The notes under the pieces are model-generated. The model was not told where the DNA came from. It saw only the letters and a program-made list of their open reading frames with translations, and did not search any database. A stretch of DNA of 50,440 nt. Origin: Aestuariivita sp. (lineage in GTDB: Bacteria > Pseudomonadota > Alphaproteobacteria > Rhodobacterales > Rhodobacteraceae). Positions within the stretch are counted from its first letter, which is position 1, and each line of letters begins with the position of its first letter. The translations under genes and the position numbers were made by a program. Below are positions 1 to 9,986 of this stretch, in pieces. The DNA lies in NCBI GenBank assembly GCA_026710045.1, contig JAPORU010000061.1, forward strand, positions 1-50,440, written 5' to 3'.

Positions 1-213
1 CACGGACATGGGGCTGTCTCCCTGTATGATGTGGTTTTCTCACCTTCATCATACCAAAGGGACGGCTCCCTATCCAGGCCAACCGTCAAAAAAAACCCGT
101 TTTCCGGCGGGAAAAAAACCGCTCAACCGCAGAGTTCTGCAAGAGGCTCCATGATGATACTCGTGATCTTGGTGTTTGCACATCCATTGACGTCTTTCCT
201 TAGGTTTTGTGAG

Positions 214-255
214 TGAACTGATGCCTTGATCGTTCTGTTGTTTAAGATCAGAAAT
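214..255 (+). repeat. Imperfect direct repeat, copy 1
   Basis: This segment begins TGAACTG, contains TTGATCGTTC and ends CAGAAAT. The same order of blocks recurs at 1416-1463. By eye, 25 of the first 30 positions agree, followed by a short gap and CAGAAAT in both. Its function is unknown; it may be the edge of an eroded duplicated element. Confidence 0.4.
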
Positions 256-1415
256 CGATTGGAGCAAATGAAATTTTCGTGGTGCGTTGACCACGTCTGA
301 ATAGACGGTGATAAAAAATGGGGAATGACATATATCGCTATGCGAACTGATATTTTCGTCCTGGATCCTTTTAAAAACAAAGACCGTTATGTGCACTTTT
401 ACCTTTCGAGATGTGTGATCGCCAACCGCATACTTCTGTCCCATCTTATCTCGAAAGCCCTGTGCCGCTTTCCGGCGGAGGCAAAGCGATGCGCGTTCGC
501 TCATGTTCTGGTAACGTACTGGTCGAGCCTCGGAAACCTGTGTTCTCGGCGACCCCGGAGCGGGACCGGACAACGTCACGTGACTGTTTCATAGCCGCAC
601 TTATCTTTAATTTTTTCAAAGAGATCCATTAAAAATAAATAGTTAGAAAACTGTATGGCACTACAAACTTCAAATTTACTCCATATTTCAGCAAGTTAAC
701 GGAATCGTAGGTTACTACAACGAGTTTTCAAAAATTGCTTTGTTGTAACTTATTAAAGGGAAATATTCGACAAATCGCAAAAATAATGAAATTTGACGAA
801 TTTTTCGAAAATTTTGTTAAAGATGGGCGCAGTCGATAGAAAATCGCCACAGCGCACATTTCTCGTCAGTAATTTTGTTATGAGGTATTTTGGCGAAGTC
901 AGCTTGGATGAGATGCAGCGAACACTGACGATGTAATTTTTGCAGTGGCGCCAAGCAAGGGCGATCGGAGCATAAGTATGAATTCGGGCGCTTCTGGTAC
1001 GATGACGGCGGTCCGGTCCAGCGATCGGCGTTGTCCGAAGGAATCAAGCGGCGTCAGCGGGTTAACCGGAACTTCATAAAGAGTAAAGCGGGTTGAATGG
1101 GCGCAAGCCCTTGATCTTAAGGCCGATTTCTGAGATAAAAAAAGAGAGATAACTGGATTTATGTTGCCAGGTAAAACTCGAACAGTTCCGATCCATGTTT
1201 CTTGGACGTATTGCTTCTCCTCTTGGGAACCATAATTTTGAAGTTCGGCGGACCCATCAGCTGCCACCAGGGACTGCGATGAGCGTATGTTTCTTAATGC
1301 ATTGAGTTGTCTCTTATGAAAACGTTCATTAAACTCGTACAAAAAATACCGCATCGCCAAGATCTTTTTCCCAAGTGTCTATATTTTTGGTAACTTCGGT
1401 GATAGGGAAGCGTTA

Positions 1416-1463
1416 TGAACTGTGGCATTGATCGTTCGGCTGTTTCATGATGCTCCCAGAAAT
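1416..1463 (+). repeat. Imperfect direct repeat, copy 2
   Basis: This is the second copy of the repeat seen at 214-255, with TGAACTG, TTGATCGTTC and CAGAAAT in the same order and a few inserted bases before the last block. It lies about 160 bp upstream of the PBP1A start, so it could also be part of that gene's upstream control region. Confidence 0.4.
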
Positions 1464-1624
1464 TTGAGAGTATGCTGAATGATTTTTGGATAAGATGGGA
1501 GATGTCTCAACGTCCATGAATCGATTGAACCGTTATAAATTAGGGGCGTATTTTGGTGACCAACGTGAAATATAGGCAGGGATCAACGTTCCGATATGTG
1601 TTTCTCTGAAAATGAAGGTTTTCG

Positions 1625-4339
1625 ATGTCATCGCCATATAGAGATTCAGGAAAACTATCGTTAACACGCTCGGATCGCAGTACTAAACTGGTTGCTCACA
1701 GCGATGCCTGGGTTGACTCCGCCGATCAGATGCAACCACAATTGGTTGGGAAAAACGAACAAAAACCTGTTATTGCACATTGGTCACTGACGCGCATTTT
1801 ACTCTCTTTCTTGGGAACGATTTTTTCACTTGCGACAGTTGCGTCCATCCTGGTGGCTCTGTTTCTATTTGTGGTTTTCTTCATCTATGGTCAGGGTTTA
1901 CCGAGTCATGAATTTCTTGCTCAATATAAGCCGCCGATCATCAGTCGAATTTACTCAGGCGAAGGGCGCCTGATTGATGAATTTGCGAAGGAACGGCGCC
2001 TCTTTACACCTGTGGAGGAAATTCCAAATCTGGTGAAGCACGCATTCATTAGTGCGGAAGACAAAAATTTTTATTCACATCAAGGTTATGATTTACGCGG
2101 TATTGTGGCTGCGGGCGTTGCTGCTGTTCGTTCTCGCGGCGAAACCTTGCGCGGCGCTTCGACGATTACCCAGCAGGTGATGAAGAACTTTCTGTTGTCG
2201 GGGGATCGGAAGATTGAGCGTAAGATCAAAGAAATCATATTGGCAACGCGCCTCGAACAAACATTGGATAAAGATGCAATTCTTGAACTTTATCTCAATG
2301 AGATTTTTCTGGGTCAAAATTCTTACGGAGTGACGGCCGCGGCGCAGACGTATTTCAATAAGGACCTTGCCGCCCTTGCCCCTCATGAAGCGGCGTTTCT
2401 TGCTGCGCTTCCGAAAGCACCGAGTAAGTATCATCCCGTGCGACAAAGGGATCGGTCGATTGAGCGGCGGAACTTCGTGTTGAAGGAAATGTATGAGAAT
2501 GGCTACTTGCAGGAGGCGTCATATCGAAGTGAAATCCAGCAGCCGTTACGGTCCGTGCAAAATGGCGATTTTGAGAGCTTTCGGAGTCTTCTTCCACCTC
2601 GCGGGTATTTTACGGATGAAGTGCGTCGGCAGTTAAGCGAGGATTTTGGAGAGGGTGAGTTCTTTTCAGGTGGATTTGCGATAAGAGCCACGATCGACGC
2701 TCAGATGCAGACTGTCGCAGCGGCGGCTCTTCAGGCCTCGTTGGAAGAATACGATCGAAGTCGAAAAATATGGAGTGGAACCGGTCTTAGTCTATCGCAG
2801 GAAGATGTGGCGAACGAAGAGACGTGGCGGGAGACACTCAAGAGCGTTGACATTCCACGCGATGTTTTCCTGGAGGGCAGATGGTTACCGGCGGTGGTGC
2901 TGGAATTATCCGCCAAAGGGGCTCGGATTGGCATTGAGAGCGTTCCGGATGTTGATGGGGGTCATTGGATATTGACGGAAAACCTGCATTGGACGCGAAA
3001 ACGCAATGATGACGGAACGCTCACGTCCAACGCCAAAGCAGCCGACGATTTGTTGGATGTCGGGGAGGTGGTTTTAGTTCGCGTAACCAAGTCCGAAGAG
3101 GAAGATGGTGCCGATTACTGGTCGTTGCGGCAAATTCCAACTGTTCAAGGTGCATTCATGGCGATGGATGTGAACAATGGTCGTGTGCTGGCCATGCAGG
3201 GAGGATTTTCATATCAGAGCTCGGTGTTTAACCGATCGACTCAGGCTTTGCGTCAACCGGGATCGTCATTTAAGCCATTTGTGTATGCGGCAGCACTGGA
3301 TAATGGGTTTTCTCCGGCGACGATTGTCATTGATGCACCCATTGCGATTGATACACCGCAAGGTTTGTGGAGCCCGAACAACGCAACAAAGAAATTCTAT
3401 GGAGCCGCGCCGCTGCGTACGGGTATCGAGAAATCCCGAAATCTGATGACAATCCGCCTTGCCAAGGAAATTGGCATGAACATTGTCGCCGATTACGCAG
3501 AGCGATTTGGTGTTTATGATGATATGGGTTTGTATTTGGCCAATTCACTTGGCTCCGAAGAGACAACACTCTATCAGATGGTCGCGGCTTATTCGATGTT
3601 TGCCAACGGCGGGGAGCGTGTACAGCCGACTCTGGTTGATCGGATTCAAGATCGATACGGGCGGACGATCTATCGGCATGACCAGCGCGCATGTCGTGAT
3701 TGCGACAATCCAGATATTGAGGCCAACCGGTTACCGCAAATTACATCGGATCGGCAACGGATCATGAATGCGGTCACCGCTTATCAATTGACATCAATGA
3801 TGCAAGGTGTTGTGGATCGGGGTACCGCGAGTGCGACTGTTAATCTATCGGTGCCGGTGGCGGGTAAGACCGGAACAACGAATGAGGCGCGCGACGTCTG
3901 GTTTGTCGGATTTACGTCTAATATAGCCGCCGGCTGTTATATCGGTTACGACCAGCCACGTCCTCTCGGCCGTGGTTCTTCGGGCGGTAGAATGTGTGGA
4001 CCGGTATTCCAAAAATTTATGTTAGAAGCGATCAGGAAATATGGTGGTGGTCCGTTTTCGGTGCCAAAGGGCGGCCGATTTATCAATATTGATCGCTACA
4101 GCGGTGCACGTCTTCCTGACGACGCTGAAGGATCGAATGTTGTCGCCGAATATTTTCGAGCGGGTCATGAACCGAAATTTGGATTTATGGTGAACGGTGG
4201 ATTTGTCATTGGCGCTGACTTGGAGCTCATTGATAATTCGGATTTAAATGTATCGAATGGTACAGAAGTCGCAGACGGACCTCGGAATGATGATCTTGAT
4301 GCATCGTTCGGTTCGCTGAGTTCGGGCGGATTATATTGA
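1625..4339 (+). CDS. mrcA: Penicillin-binding protein 1A (bifunctional class A PBP)
   Basis: This 904-residue inner-membrane enzyme polymerises lipid II into glycan strands and crosslinks their peptides in the periplasm. A cytoplasmic tail of about 55 residues precedes one membrane helix (about 57-89). The GT51 transglycosylase domain shows EDKNFYSHQG (about 144-154), GASTITQQ (about 177-184) and ELYLNEIFLG (about 221-230). The transpeptidase domain has the active-site SSFK (about 546-549), an SRN triad further on, and KTGTT (near 746). Length fits Gram-negative PBP1A. An AAGG six bases before the ATG supports the start. It is followed about 300 bases later by prfB, a neighbour pair common in alphaproteobacteria; the amidase gene often found upstream is not here. 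Confidence 0.95.
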   Translation: MSSPYRDSGKLSLTRSDRSTKLVAHSDAWVDSADQMQPQLVGKNEQKPVIAHWSLTRILLSFLGTIFSLATVASILVALFLFVVFFIYGQGLPSHEFLAQYKPPIISRIYSGEGRLIDEFAKERRLFTPVEEIPNLVKHAFISAEDKNFYSHQGYDLRGIVAAGVAAVRSRGETLRGASTITQQVMKNFLLSGDRKIERKIKEIILATRLEQTLDKDAILELYLNEIFLGQNSYGVTAAAQTYFNKDLAALAPHEAAFLAALPKAPSKYHPVRQRDRSIERRNFVLKEMYENGYLQEASYRSEIQQPLRSVQNGDFESFRSLLPPRGYFTDEVRRQLSEDFGEGEFFSGGFAIRATIDAQMQTVAAAALQASLEEYDRSRKIWSGTGLSLSQEDVANEETWRETLKSVDIPRDVFLEGRWLPAVVLELSAKGARIGIESVPDVDGGHWILTENLHWTRKRNDDGTLTSNAKAADDLLDVGEVVLVRVTKSEEEDGADYWSLRQIPTVQGAFMAMDVNNGRVLAMQGGFSYQSSVFNRSTQALRQPGSSFKPFVYAAALDNGFSPATIVIDAPIAIDTPQGLWSPNNATKKFYGAAPLRTGIEKSRNLMTIRLAKEIGMNIVADYAERFGVYDDMGLYLANSLGSEETTLYQMVAAYSMFANGGERVQPTLVDRIQDRYGRTIYRHDQRACRDCDNPDIEANRLPQITSDRQRIMNAVTAYQLTSMMQGVVDRGTASATVNLSVPVAGKTGTTNEARDVWFVGFTSNIAAGCYIGYDQPRPLGRGSSGGRMCGPVFQKFMLEAIRKYGGGPFSVPKGGRFINIDRYSGARLPDDAEGSNVVAEYFRAGHEPKFGFMVNGGFVIGADLELIDNSDLNVSNGTEVADGPRNDDLDASFGSLSSGGLY

Positions 4340-4638
4340 CCGTAATTTCTGCGTAGGCTTGATTGGACGCCGTTTGGATAGGATGCACAAGCGTCTTTCT
4401 TTGGAATCCTGTATTAGGTACGGTCCGTTATTCCGTTTGAGTGGATGCCACATATATCAGGATATGTCTGTCGGGTTGATGCTTGAATCTGTGTCTTCGG
4501 CGCCGCGATGAATGTGCGGCTCAAATTCTGCATGGTTCTGTTAGGTCTGTCTTTGTGACCGTGTTTTATCCGTTTTCTTGCCGTCTTTGTTATTCTTCGG
4601 TAGGGTGGGGCTATTCAACTTAAAGTCGTAGGCACGCC

Positions 4639-5763
4639 ATGCGCAGTGAAATTCAACAAATCGCGTCCGCTGTCGAAAAATCCCTAGAGCTCTTGGGTTG
4701 GAGGATGGATCGTGAAACGGCTTCCCATCGGTTGGAGGAGTTCAATGCGCGTGTCGAGGACCCAACTCTCTGGAATGATCCAGAGGCAGCGCGAAAACTC
4801 ATGCGCGACCGCCAGCTTTTGCTTGATGCAATGGAGAATTATGACAGCATTCATCAAGAGTTGACTGAGAATCTTGAGTTAATTGAACTTGGCGAAACAG
4901 AAGACGATCTGGAATTTGTGGCTGAAGCTGAGTCTAATCTCGAGAAGTTGGCGAAACGGGCTGCTCAGAAGGAACTGGAAGCCTTGCTGGATGGTGAGGC
5001 GGATTCAAATGATACGTTCTTGGAGATAAATGCGGGAGCAGGCGGTACCGAGAGTTGCGATTGGGCATCCATGTTGGCAAGGATGTATTTGCGTTGGGCT
5101 GATAGAAAAGGTTACCAGATTGAGCTTCAATCTGAAACGGCGGGTGATGAAGCCGGCATTAAGTCGGCAACTTATAAGATTATCGGGCATAATGCATACG
5201 GCTGGTTAAAATCCGAAAGTGGCGTGCACCGGTTGGTGCGGATTTCACCGTTTGATTCATCGGCGAAGCGGCATACGTCCTTTAGCTCGATTTGGGTTTA
5301 TCCGGTGATTGACGACAGTATTACGATTGATGTGCACCCATCGGATATTCGTATTGATACCTTTCGTTCGTCCGGGGCGGGTGGACAACATGTCAACAAA
5401 ACGGACTCGGCTGTTCGAATTACGCATTTACCGACCGGAATCGTTGTGACCAGTTCACAAAAATCACAACACAGAAATCGTGAGATTGCGATGCAAGCAC
5501 TAAAGTCACGTTTGTATCAACGGGAGTTGGAACGGCGAAGTGCGGAGATCAACGCACAGCATGATTCAAAGGGTGAGGCGGGTTGGGGCAACCAAATTCG
5601 ATCTTACGTCTTGCAACCTTATCAGATGGTCAAGGATCTCCGCACGAATCACGAGACTTCCGATACGAAGGGTGTCCTTGACGGTGATCTCGATGAGTTT
5701 ATGGCCGCGACTCTTGCTCTGCAGGTTGCGGGCTTAAATCGTGCAGCGGCGCGTAGTGAGTAA
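4639..5763 (+). CDS. prfB: Peptide chain release factor 2
   Basis: RF2 terminates translation at UGA and UAA and triggers peptidyl-tRNA hydrolysis on the ribosome. The 374-residue product has the RF2 anticodon-mimic tripeptide SPF (in VRISPFD, about 203-205) rather than the PxT of RF1, and the catalytic GGQ (in SGAGGQHVNK, near 250). The reading frame is continuous from the ATG, so there is no programmed +1 frameshift of the kind that autoregulates prfB in Escherichia coli. The gene lies about 300 bases after PBP1A in the same orientation, in a gap in which I see nothing distinctive, and is followed 47 bases later by an amidase gene. Confidence 0.97.
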   Translation: MRSEIQQIASAVEKSLELLGWRMDRETASHRLEEFNARVEDPTLWNDPEAARKLMRDRQLLLDAMENYDSIHQELTENLELIELGETEDDLEFVAEAESNLEKLAKRAAQKELEALLDGEADSNDTFLEINAGAGGTESCDWASMLARMYLRWADRKGYQIELQSETAGDEAGIKSATYKIIGHNAYGWLKSESGVHRLVRISPFDSSAKRHTSFSSIWVYPVIDDSITIDVHPSDIRIDTFRSSGAGGQHVNKTDSAVRITHLPTGIVVTSSQKSQHRNREIAMQALKSRLYQRELERRSAEINAQHDSKGEAGWGNQIRSYVLQPYQMVKDLRTNHETSDTKGVLDGDLDEFMAATLALQVAGLNRAAARSE

Positions 5764-5810
5764 GACGCCAGTCATCTGAGCTGCCTACATGAGAACAAGA
5801 AGCCAATCCG

Positions 5811-7214
5811 ATGTTTCCCTATAGATCTGCGTCGTCTGTTTTGTTCGATTTGCACAGAGGTCGTGTGCATGCGGCCACACTGATGGAGGAAACACTCGAG
5901 CATATCGAGAATGTGAATCCGATTGTGAATGCGATCGTCGGCTTGCGGGATCGTACGAGTTTGATCGCGGAGGCGCGTCACGCAGATAAATCCGGGCCCC
6001 AAGGCGCCTTGCATGGTTTGCCTGTCGCCGTGAAAGATTTGGTAAACGTGGCAGGAGTGACGTCAACACAGGGCTCATCGTTGTTTCGTGATTTTGTTCC
6101 AGATCATGATGATGTCTTGGCCGCACGTTTGCGTGCAGCGGGGGCAATACTCATCGGCAAGACCAACACTCCTGAGTTTGGTTTGGGAAGCCATACTTTT
6201 AATTCCGTATATGGAGTTACACGTAACCCTTATAATTTGGAGCTATCCTGCGGTGGATCGTCCGGCGGTGCGGCTGTTGCATTGGCGACTGGGATGTTAT
6301 CGCTGGCAGATGGATCCGATATGATGGGGTCACTCCGCAATCCAGCGGGCTGGAACAATGTGTATGGCTTTCGTCCAAGCTGGGGTTTGATTCCAAACCA
6401 ACCAAAGGCGGACAGTTTCTTGCACCAGCTGTCAACTCTTGGCGCCATGGCACGAAGTCCGCAGGATATTGCGATTCTTCTGAAAGAATTGGTTTATTCC
6501 GATCCTTATCAACCGCATTGTTTACACGATGTGAACGTCACATTGATCGACGATATCAGTTTGGACGGTCTTCGTTTGGCTTGGCTCGGGAATTGGAACG
6601 AGGCTTTCCCGATGGAGGAGGGGATTCTCAGTGTCTGTGAGCATTCGATTTCGGTGCTGCAGGAGGCTGGAGCGATCATTGAGACTCCCGTCCCACCGTT
6701 TGACGCCGAGCGGTTGTTTCAGAGTTGGATAACGTTGAGATCATGGCAAATTGTTGCCGATTTGGGTTCTCCTGAAATCAAGGTCGGGGCGCTTAAGGAT
6801 ACGGCCATCTGGGAGATTGAGAAGGGCCGAGCCTTGAGCGCGTTGGATGTTCATTATGCTAGTTGCGTTCGGTCCGAATGGTTCCGAACGGTTAGTATGA
6901 TGTTGGATACCTATGATGCGTTTTTGTTACCAACAGCACAGGTTTGGCCATTTTCGACGGACATTGAATATCCGGTAGAGATTGCGGGCGTGGCTATGGA
7001 TACGTATCATCGTTGGATGCATGTCATGGTGCCGGCGAGTTTGGCGGGATTACCGGTACTTGCCATGCCAGCTGGTTTTAGCCGAGCCGGTTTGCCGATT
7101 GGACTTCAACTTATTGGTCGGCGCGGATTTGATGCGCGTTTGCTATCAATCGGTGTAGCTTATGACGCCATAACGGGTTGGGTGACCACACGTCCGCCTC
7201 TACAAAACAGATGA
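5811..7214 (+). CDS. Amidase-signature family enzyme
   Basis: A 467-residue amidase-signature hydrolase that cleaves a carboxamide; the substrate cannot be told from sequence. The Ser-cisSer-Lys triad is readable: Lys75 in VAVKDLVN, the cis-Ser in CGGSSGG (about 147-153), and the nucleophile Ser174 in [10 protein letters not shown]. In most relatives the last loop reads GSDTGGS; here it is GSDMMGS, which alters the oxyanion-side glycine and may change substrate range. GatA is a less likely identity because no gatB or gatC is nearby. The stop codon lies just before the ribosome binding site of the next gene, so the two are probably cotranscribed. Confidence 0.88.
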   Translation: MFPYRSASSVLFDLHRGRVHAATLMEETLEHIENVNPIVNAIVGLRDRTSLIAEARHADKSGPQGALHGLPVAVKDLVNVAGVTSTQGSSLFRDFVPDHDDVLAARLRAAGAILIGKTNTPEFGLGSHTFNSVYGVTRNPYNLELSCGGSSGGAAVALATGMLSLADGSDMMGSLRNPAGWNNVYGFRPSWGLIPNQPKADSFLHQLSTLGAMARSPQDIAILLKELVYSDPYQPHCLHDVNVTLIDDISLDGLRLAWLGNWNEAFPMEEGILSVCEHSISVLQEAGAIIETPVPPFDAERLFQSWITLRSWQIVADLGSPEIKVGALKDTAIWEIEKGRALSALDVHYASCVRSEWFRTVSMMLDTYDAFLLPTAQVWPFSTDIEYPVEIAGVAMDTYHRWMHVMVPASLAGLPVLAMPAGFSRAGLPIGLQLIGRRGFDARLLSIGVAYDAITGWVTTRPPLQNR

Positions 7215-7222
7215 GAAGGGTT

Positions 7223-8023
7223 ATGGAGACACATCAACCGGAATTCGGTGTACCAAAACTGAAATCGGCGCATTGGGGATTAATGCGTCAAGCTCTCGGC
7301 CTTGGCTGGCAAGACTATCGGCGTGCCCCGCTATTCGGATTATTTTTTGCGGGTTTCTATGTTGTCAGTGGTTGGATCATGGCTTGGATTACCGTCTCGA
7401 CGAACACCACTTATTGGCTCGTACTTGCCGCGATTGGGTTCCCGTTGATCGGACCGTTTGCCGCAGTCGGATTTTACGAAATTTCACGGCAGTTTGAAGA
7501 TCACAAGCGTTTGGACATTTCGGCCGTTCTGAGTGTTGTTGTGCGACAAGGGCGTCGCCAGCTGCCGTCGATATGTGCGATCATTCTCGTGATCTTCATG
7601 TTCTGGTTCTTTGTCGGGCATATGATTTTTGCACTTTTCTTGGGTCACTCGACGATGACCAATATTTCCTCGTCTTTGGATGTCTTTTTAACCCCAAATG
7701 GATTAGCAATGTTGTCTGTGGGGACACTTGTTGGTGGTCTGTTTGCACTTCTCATCTATATGATAACCGTGATTTCGCTGCCGCTCTTGCTCGATCGTGA
7801 AGTTGATTTTGTAACAGCGATGATCACGAGCTTTCAGTATGTTTTGGCCTATCCGATACCTATGCTCTCTTGGGGGGTCTTTATTGCCACGACAACGTTC
7901 TTGGCCTTGATTCCGTGGTTTCTCGGTATTTTGGTCGTTTTACCACTTCTTGGCCATACGACGTGGCATTTCTACAAGCTCATTCGTGTTCTTCCTCAGA
8001 TGGACAACGCACGGACCACATAG
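7223..8023 (+). CDS. DUF2189-like integral membrane protein
   Basis: A polytopic membrane protein of 266 residues and unknown function. A hydrophilic N-terminus of about 30 residues is followed by roughly six hydrophobic segments, with the sequence [16 protein letters not shown] between the second and third that is typical of the DUF2189 family as I know it. I chose the ATG at 7223 because GAGAAGGG sits directly upstream; a longer frame beginning at 7178 would overlap the amidase. It follows the amidase with an 8-base gap, indicating one transcript. No function can be inferred from its motifs. Confidence 0.82.
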   Translation: METHQPEFGVPKLKSAHWGLMRQALGLGWQDYRRAPLFGLFFAGFYVVSGWIMAWITVSTNTTYWLVLAAIGFPLIGPFAAVGFYEISRQFEDHKRLDISAVLSVVVRQGRRQLPSICAIILVIFMFWFFVGHMIFALFLGHSTMTNISSSLDVFLTPNGLAMLSVGTLVGGLFALLIYMITVISLPLLLDREVDFVTAMITSFQYVLAYPIPMLSWGVFIATTTFLALIPWFLGILVVLPLLGHTTWHFYKLIRVLPQMDNARTT

Positions 8024-8148
8024 GTCTGATTTCGTGATGCGGGTGAGACTGTCTTCCGTCTTGTTGAAATCCGGGTTTAGACGGATGGTGTAGATGCAGG
8101 ATAAATGATGCAAGCTGTTTTGTGGCGGGTGTTATCGCGCACGGTTTT

Positions 8149-9306
8149 CTAGGGCGTGTCTATTGATGTATGATGTGTCTGCAACTGCTGGGCGACCCAA
8201 TCATGAAACAGATGTGTGGGTCCATCCATAGCGGGTGAGAAGCGCCCGCCATCGAATCCGGGAGCCGAGCGACCCAGTTGCATGCCCTCTACAGCCGATA
8301 CATCTTCAAGAAAGACACCGCGCCACTGTTGTGTATTCTTCTTGCGCAAAGTCTCACTGGTATCATCTGTCGCATAATACAAATGAATGTCTTCTCTCGT
8401 ACAGTTCACATCGACCGGATTGAGCAGAATAACAAAGAGATGATCGCGTTGAACACCGACCATGACATTTGGGAAGAAGGTAATATATTCGCCAGCCGTT
8501 GTCCATTTTTCGGACAAATTGGGAAAATCGGGGAAAACGGATCCGTCCTCATCTCGAATTTGGCGATAAACATGGGTTCCTTGTCCACTAAATTTACCGG
8601 GAGACTCGATGTGATAGTGATCTTCAAGGCGCGAGTAGGTATTCAGATTGGGATGAATCCAGGGGAGGTGGTAGCTCTCACAGTAATTTTCAACAACCAG
8701 TTTCCAATTGGCTTCAAGCTGTAGTTGGAATCGACTGTCATGGCCACCGTGATAGACGGGTCCCTTGAATTCCGACCAGCGTTCGAGAAGTTTATGATGG
8801 TGCGTTTCAAATGGTAGTGCCGATTCGGAAATATTGACGAAGACGACGTCATTCCAGATGTAGGTGGGTACTTCGATTAATCCGAGTTTGGATTTATCGA
8901 TGGCGTGATGGGTGTTGTCCCCGGGCCCTCCGACATGTGGTGTACTCACCAATCGCCCATCTGTTGCGTAGCACCAACTATGATATTGACATCGAATGAC
9001 GCCCTCTATGTTTCCGGGTTGATTGATCAGTATCATCCCCCGATGCCGGCAGACATTTTGAAACACTCGGACAACTCCCGTGTGGTCCCGAATAATGAAG
9101 AGAGGGATTCCACAGAATTCCAGTGGTATGGTGTCCCCACTATGGGGCACATCGGAACCTACACCAATACCTGCCCACTGATTCATCAGAAGAGCAGTAT
9201 TTTCCTCTCGAAATAACGTCTGATGTGTATAGTGCTCATTTGCAAGGCCCCGTGCGTTCTCTATGGGACGCCGTACAACACTTAAGTTCTCGTGAAATGT
9301 CGACAT
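8149..9306 (-). CDS. Rieske non-haem iron oxygenase, alpha subunit type
   Basis: A 385-residue oxygenase of the aromatic-ring-hydroxylating superfamily. The Rieske [2Fe-2S] cluster ligands are the CRH (Cys86, His88) and CQYH (Cys106, His109) motifs. The mononuclear iron site is seen in ENYCESYHLPWIHP, with His213 and His218. The iron-binding domain fills the C-terminal half. No beta subunit, ferredoxin or reductase gene is adjacent, so it may be a homomultimeric alpha-only enzyme of the choline- or carnitine-monooxygenase-like branch; the substrate is unknown. The ATG at 9306 is preferred over a GTG at 9312 because AGAGG lies 8 bases upstream of it. The gene converges on the DUF2189-like gene. 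Confidence 0.9.
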   Translation of the reverse strand: MSTFHENLSVVRRPIENARGLANEHYTHQTLFREENTALLMNQWAGIGVGSDVPHSGDTIPLEFCGIPLFIIRDHTGVVRVFQNVCRHRGMILINQPGNIEGVIRCQYHSWCYATDGRLVSTPHVGGPGDNTHHAIDKSKLGLIEVPTYIWNDVVFVNISESALPFETHHHKLLERWSEFKGPVYHGGHDSRFQLQLEANWKLVVENYCESYHLPWIHPNLNTYSRLEDHYHIESPGKFSGQGTHVYRQIRDEDGSVFPDFPNLSEKWTTAGEYITFFPNVMVGVQRDHLFVILLNPVDVNCTREDIHLYYATDDTSETLRKKNTQQWRGVFLEDVSAVEGMQLGRSAPGFDGGRFSPAMDGPTHLFHDWVAQQLQTHHTSIDTP

Positions 9307-9986
9307 GTTCACCGCCTCTGTTTTGATTTTTTAACAATAAAGTATGTTCTTGTCTCAAACCAGTCATGATTGTTCATAGCCGGTGCAGAGCCTGCGTTTC
9401 CACGAGAAACGCGCATGGTCAACGTATTCGACCATCTCGTCCGTTTGTGCATGAAGAGAACGTTCGCTGAATCGCGAATGTTGTATAAGGGAGTGGGAAA
9501 GACTTAAGAGGCTTTTTATGTAACCTGAGTCCAGTCGGAAATTACCGGTGGCGCAAAGGCCATTATTGGTACATCGTCGGTATCCGCTTTCTTTTTTTGC
9601 GGGTTCTTGTTTGCAGTCCGATGAAAGTCTTGGGGAGTATATAGAGTAGTTGAAAACATACAATATGATGATTTTTTCAAATATTAAACACAATATAATG
9701 TGGTATGTCACCTACTGTATATAATCCCCAAAGTCTGGAACGGAAGTGTGGTCATCACATGCCTTAATCCTTAATTGAAGGCAGAAAGATTATCAGTTTC
9801 TGAGATCTGGTCTAAGCTTCGGTAAGCGTGTGAGCATTGTTCCAAACTGTTCTTTGGTTGGAAAATTCCTGCAATACCCTTTGAATCGAAGGCCGTGACA
9901 ACGACGATCTCCCTTGAAATAAAGCGTCTTTGACGCTAGATTTTGGGTATATGAGAGACGGTGTTGCAATAGAGGCGAAAGGAGTT
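9307..9986. other. Intergenic stretch without a supportable gene
   Basis: About 680 bp upstream of the Rieske oxygenase and upstream of the ATPase pseudogene. The minus-strand open frame at 9364-9711 is AT-rich and matches no family I know. The only distinct structure is a perfect inverted repeat at 9923-9937. The middle part (about 9620-9730) is strongly AT-rich and could hold promoters for the flanking genes, but I cannot place one. Confidence 0.5.
9923..9937. repeat. Perfect 6-bp inverted repeat before the ATPase pseudogene
   Basis: AGCGTC, a TTT spacer and GACGCT form a perfect dyad about 50 bp upstream of the ancestral start of the ATPase pseudogene. It could be a relic operator. I see no matching element upstream of the intact paralogue at 28074, which weakens that reading. 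Confidence 0.35.

Larger units (their letters stand above)
1..1624. other. Region without a supportable gene upstream of PBP1A
   Basis: I find no convincing gene in these 1.6 kb. The open frames present are short, overlap on both strands and match nothing I recognise; the longest on the minus strand (899-1360) has no clear start or family signature. The stretch from about 600 to 820 is very AT-rich. A short GC hairpin (CCCG, 8-base loop, CGGG) with A/T tracts on both sides at about 85-118 resembles a weak intrinsic terminator on the minus strand. Two imperfect copies of a 40-50 bp sequence lie at 214-255 and 1416-1463. The region could be eroded former coding DNA, but I cannot name the original gene. 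Confidence 0.5.

Noticed and set aside
325-594. Plus-strand frame with a segment vaguely like DUF4338 (NRILLSHLISKAL)
   Set aside because: The resemblance is limited to a few residues and lacks the YRPVL and CYxxxNW blocks seen in the better fragment at 48040.
823-936. A 37-codon frame preceded by TTGACG and an AT-rich spacer
   Set aside because: The promoter-like sequence lies too close to the ATG for a normal leader, and no ribosome binding site or family is visible.
899-1360. Minus-strand open frame of 153 codons upstream of PBP1A
   Set aside because: No ribosome binding site, no family motif, and a competing frame on the same strand; codon pattern looks random.
4639-4720. Programmed +1 frameshift in prfB
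   Set aside because: The frame is continuous from ATG to stop and has no early in-frame UGA with a slippery site.
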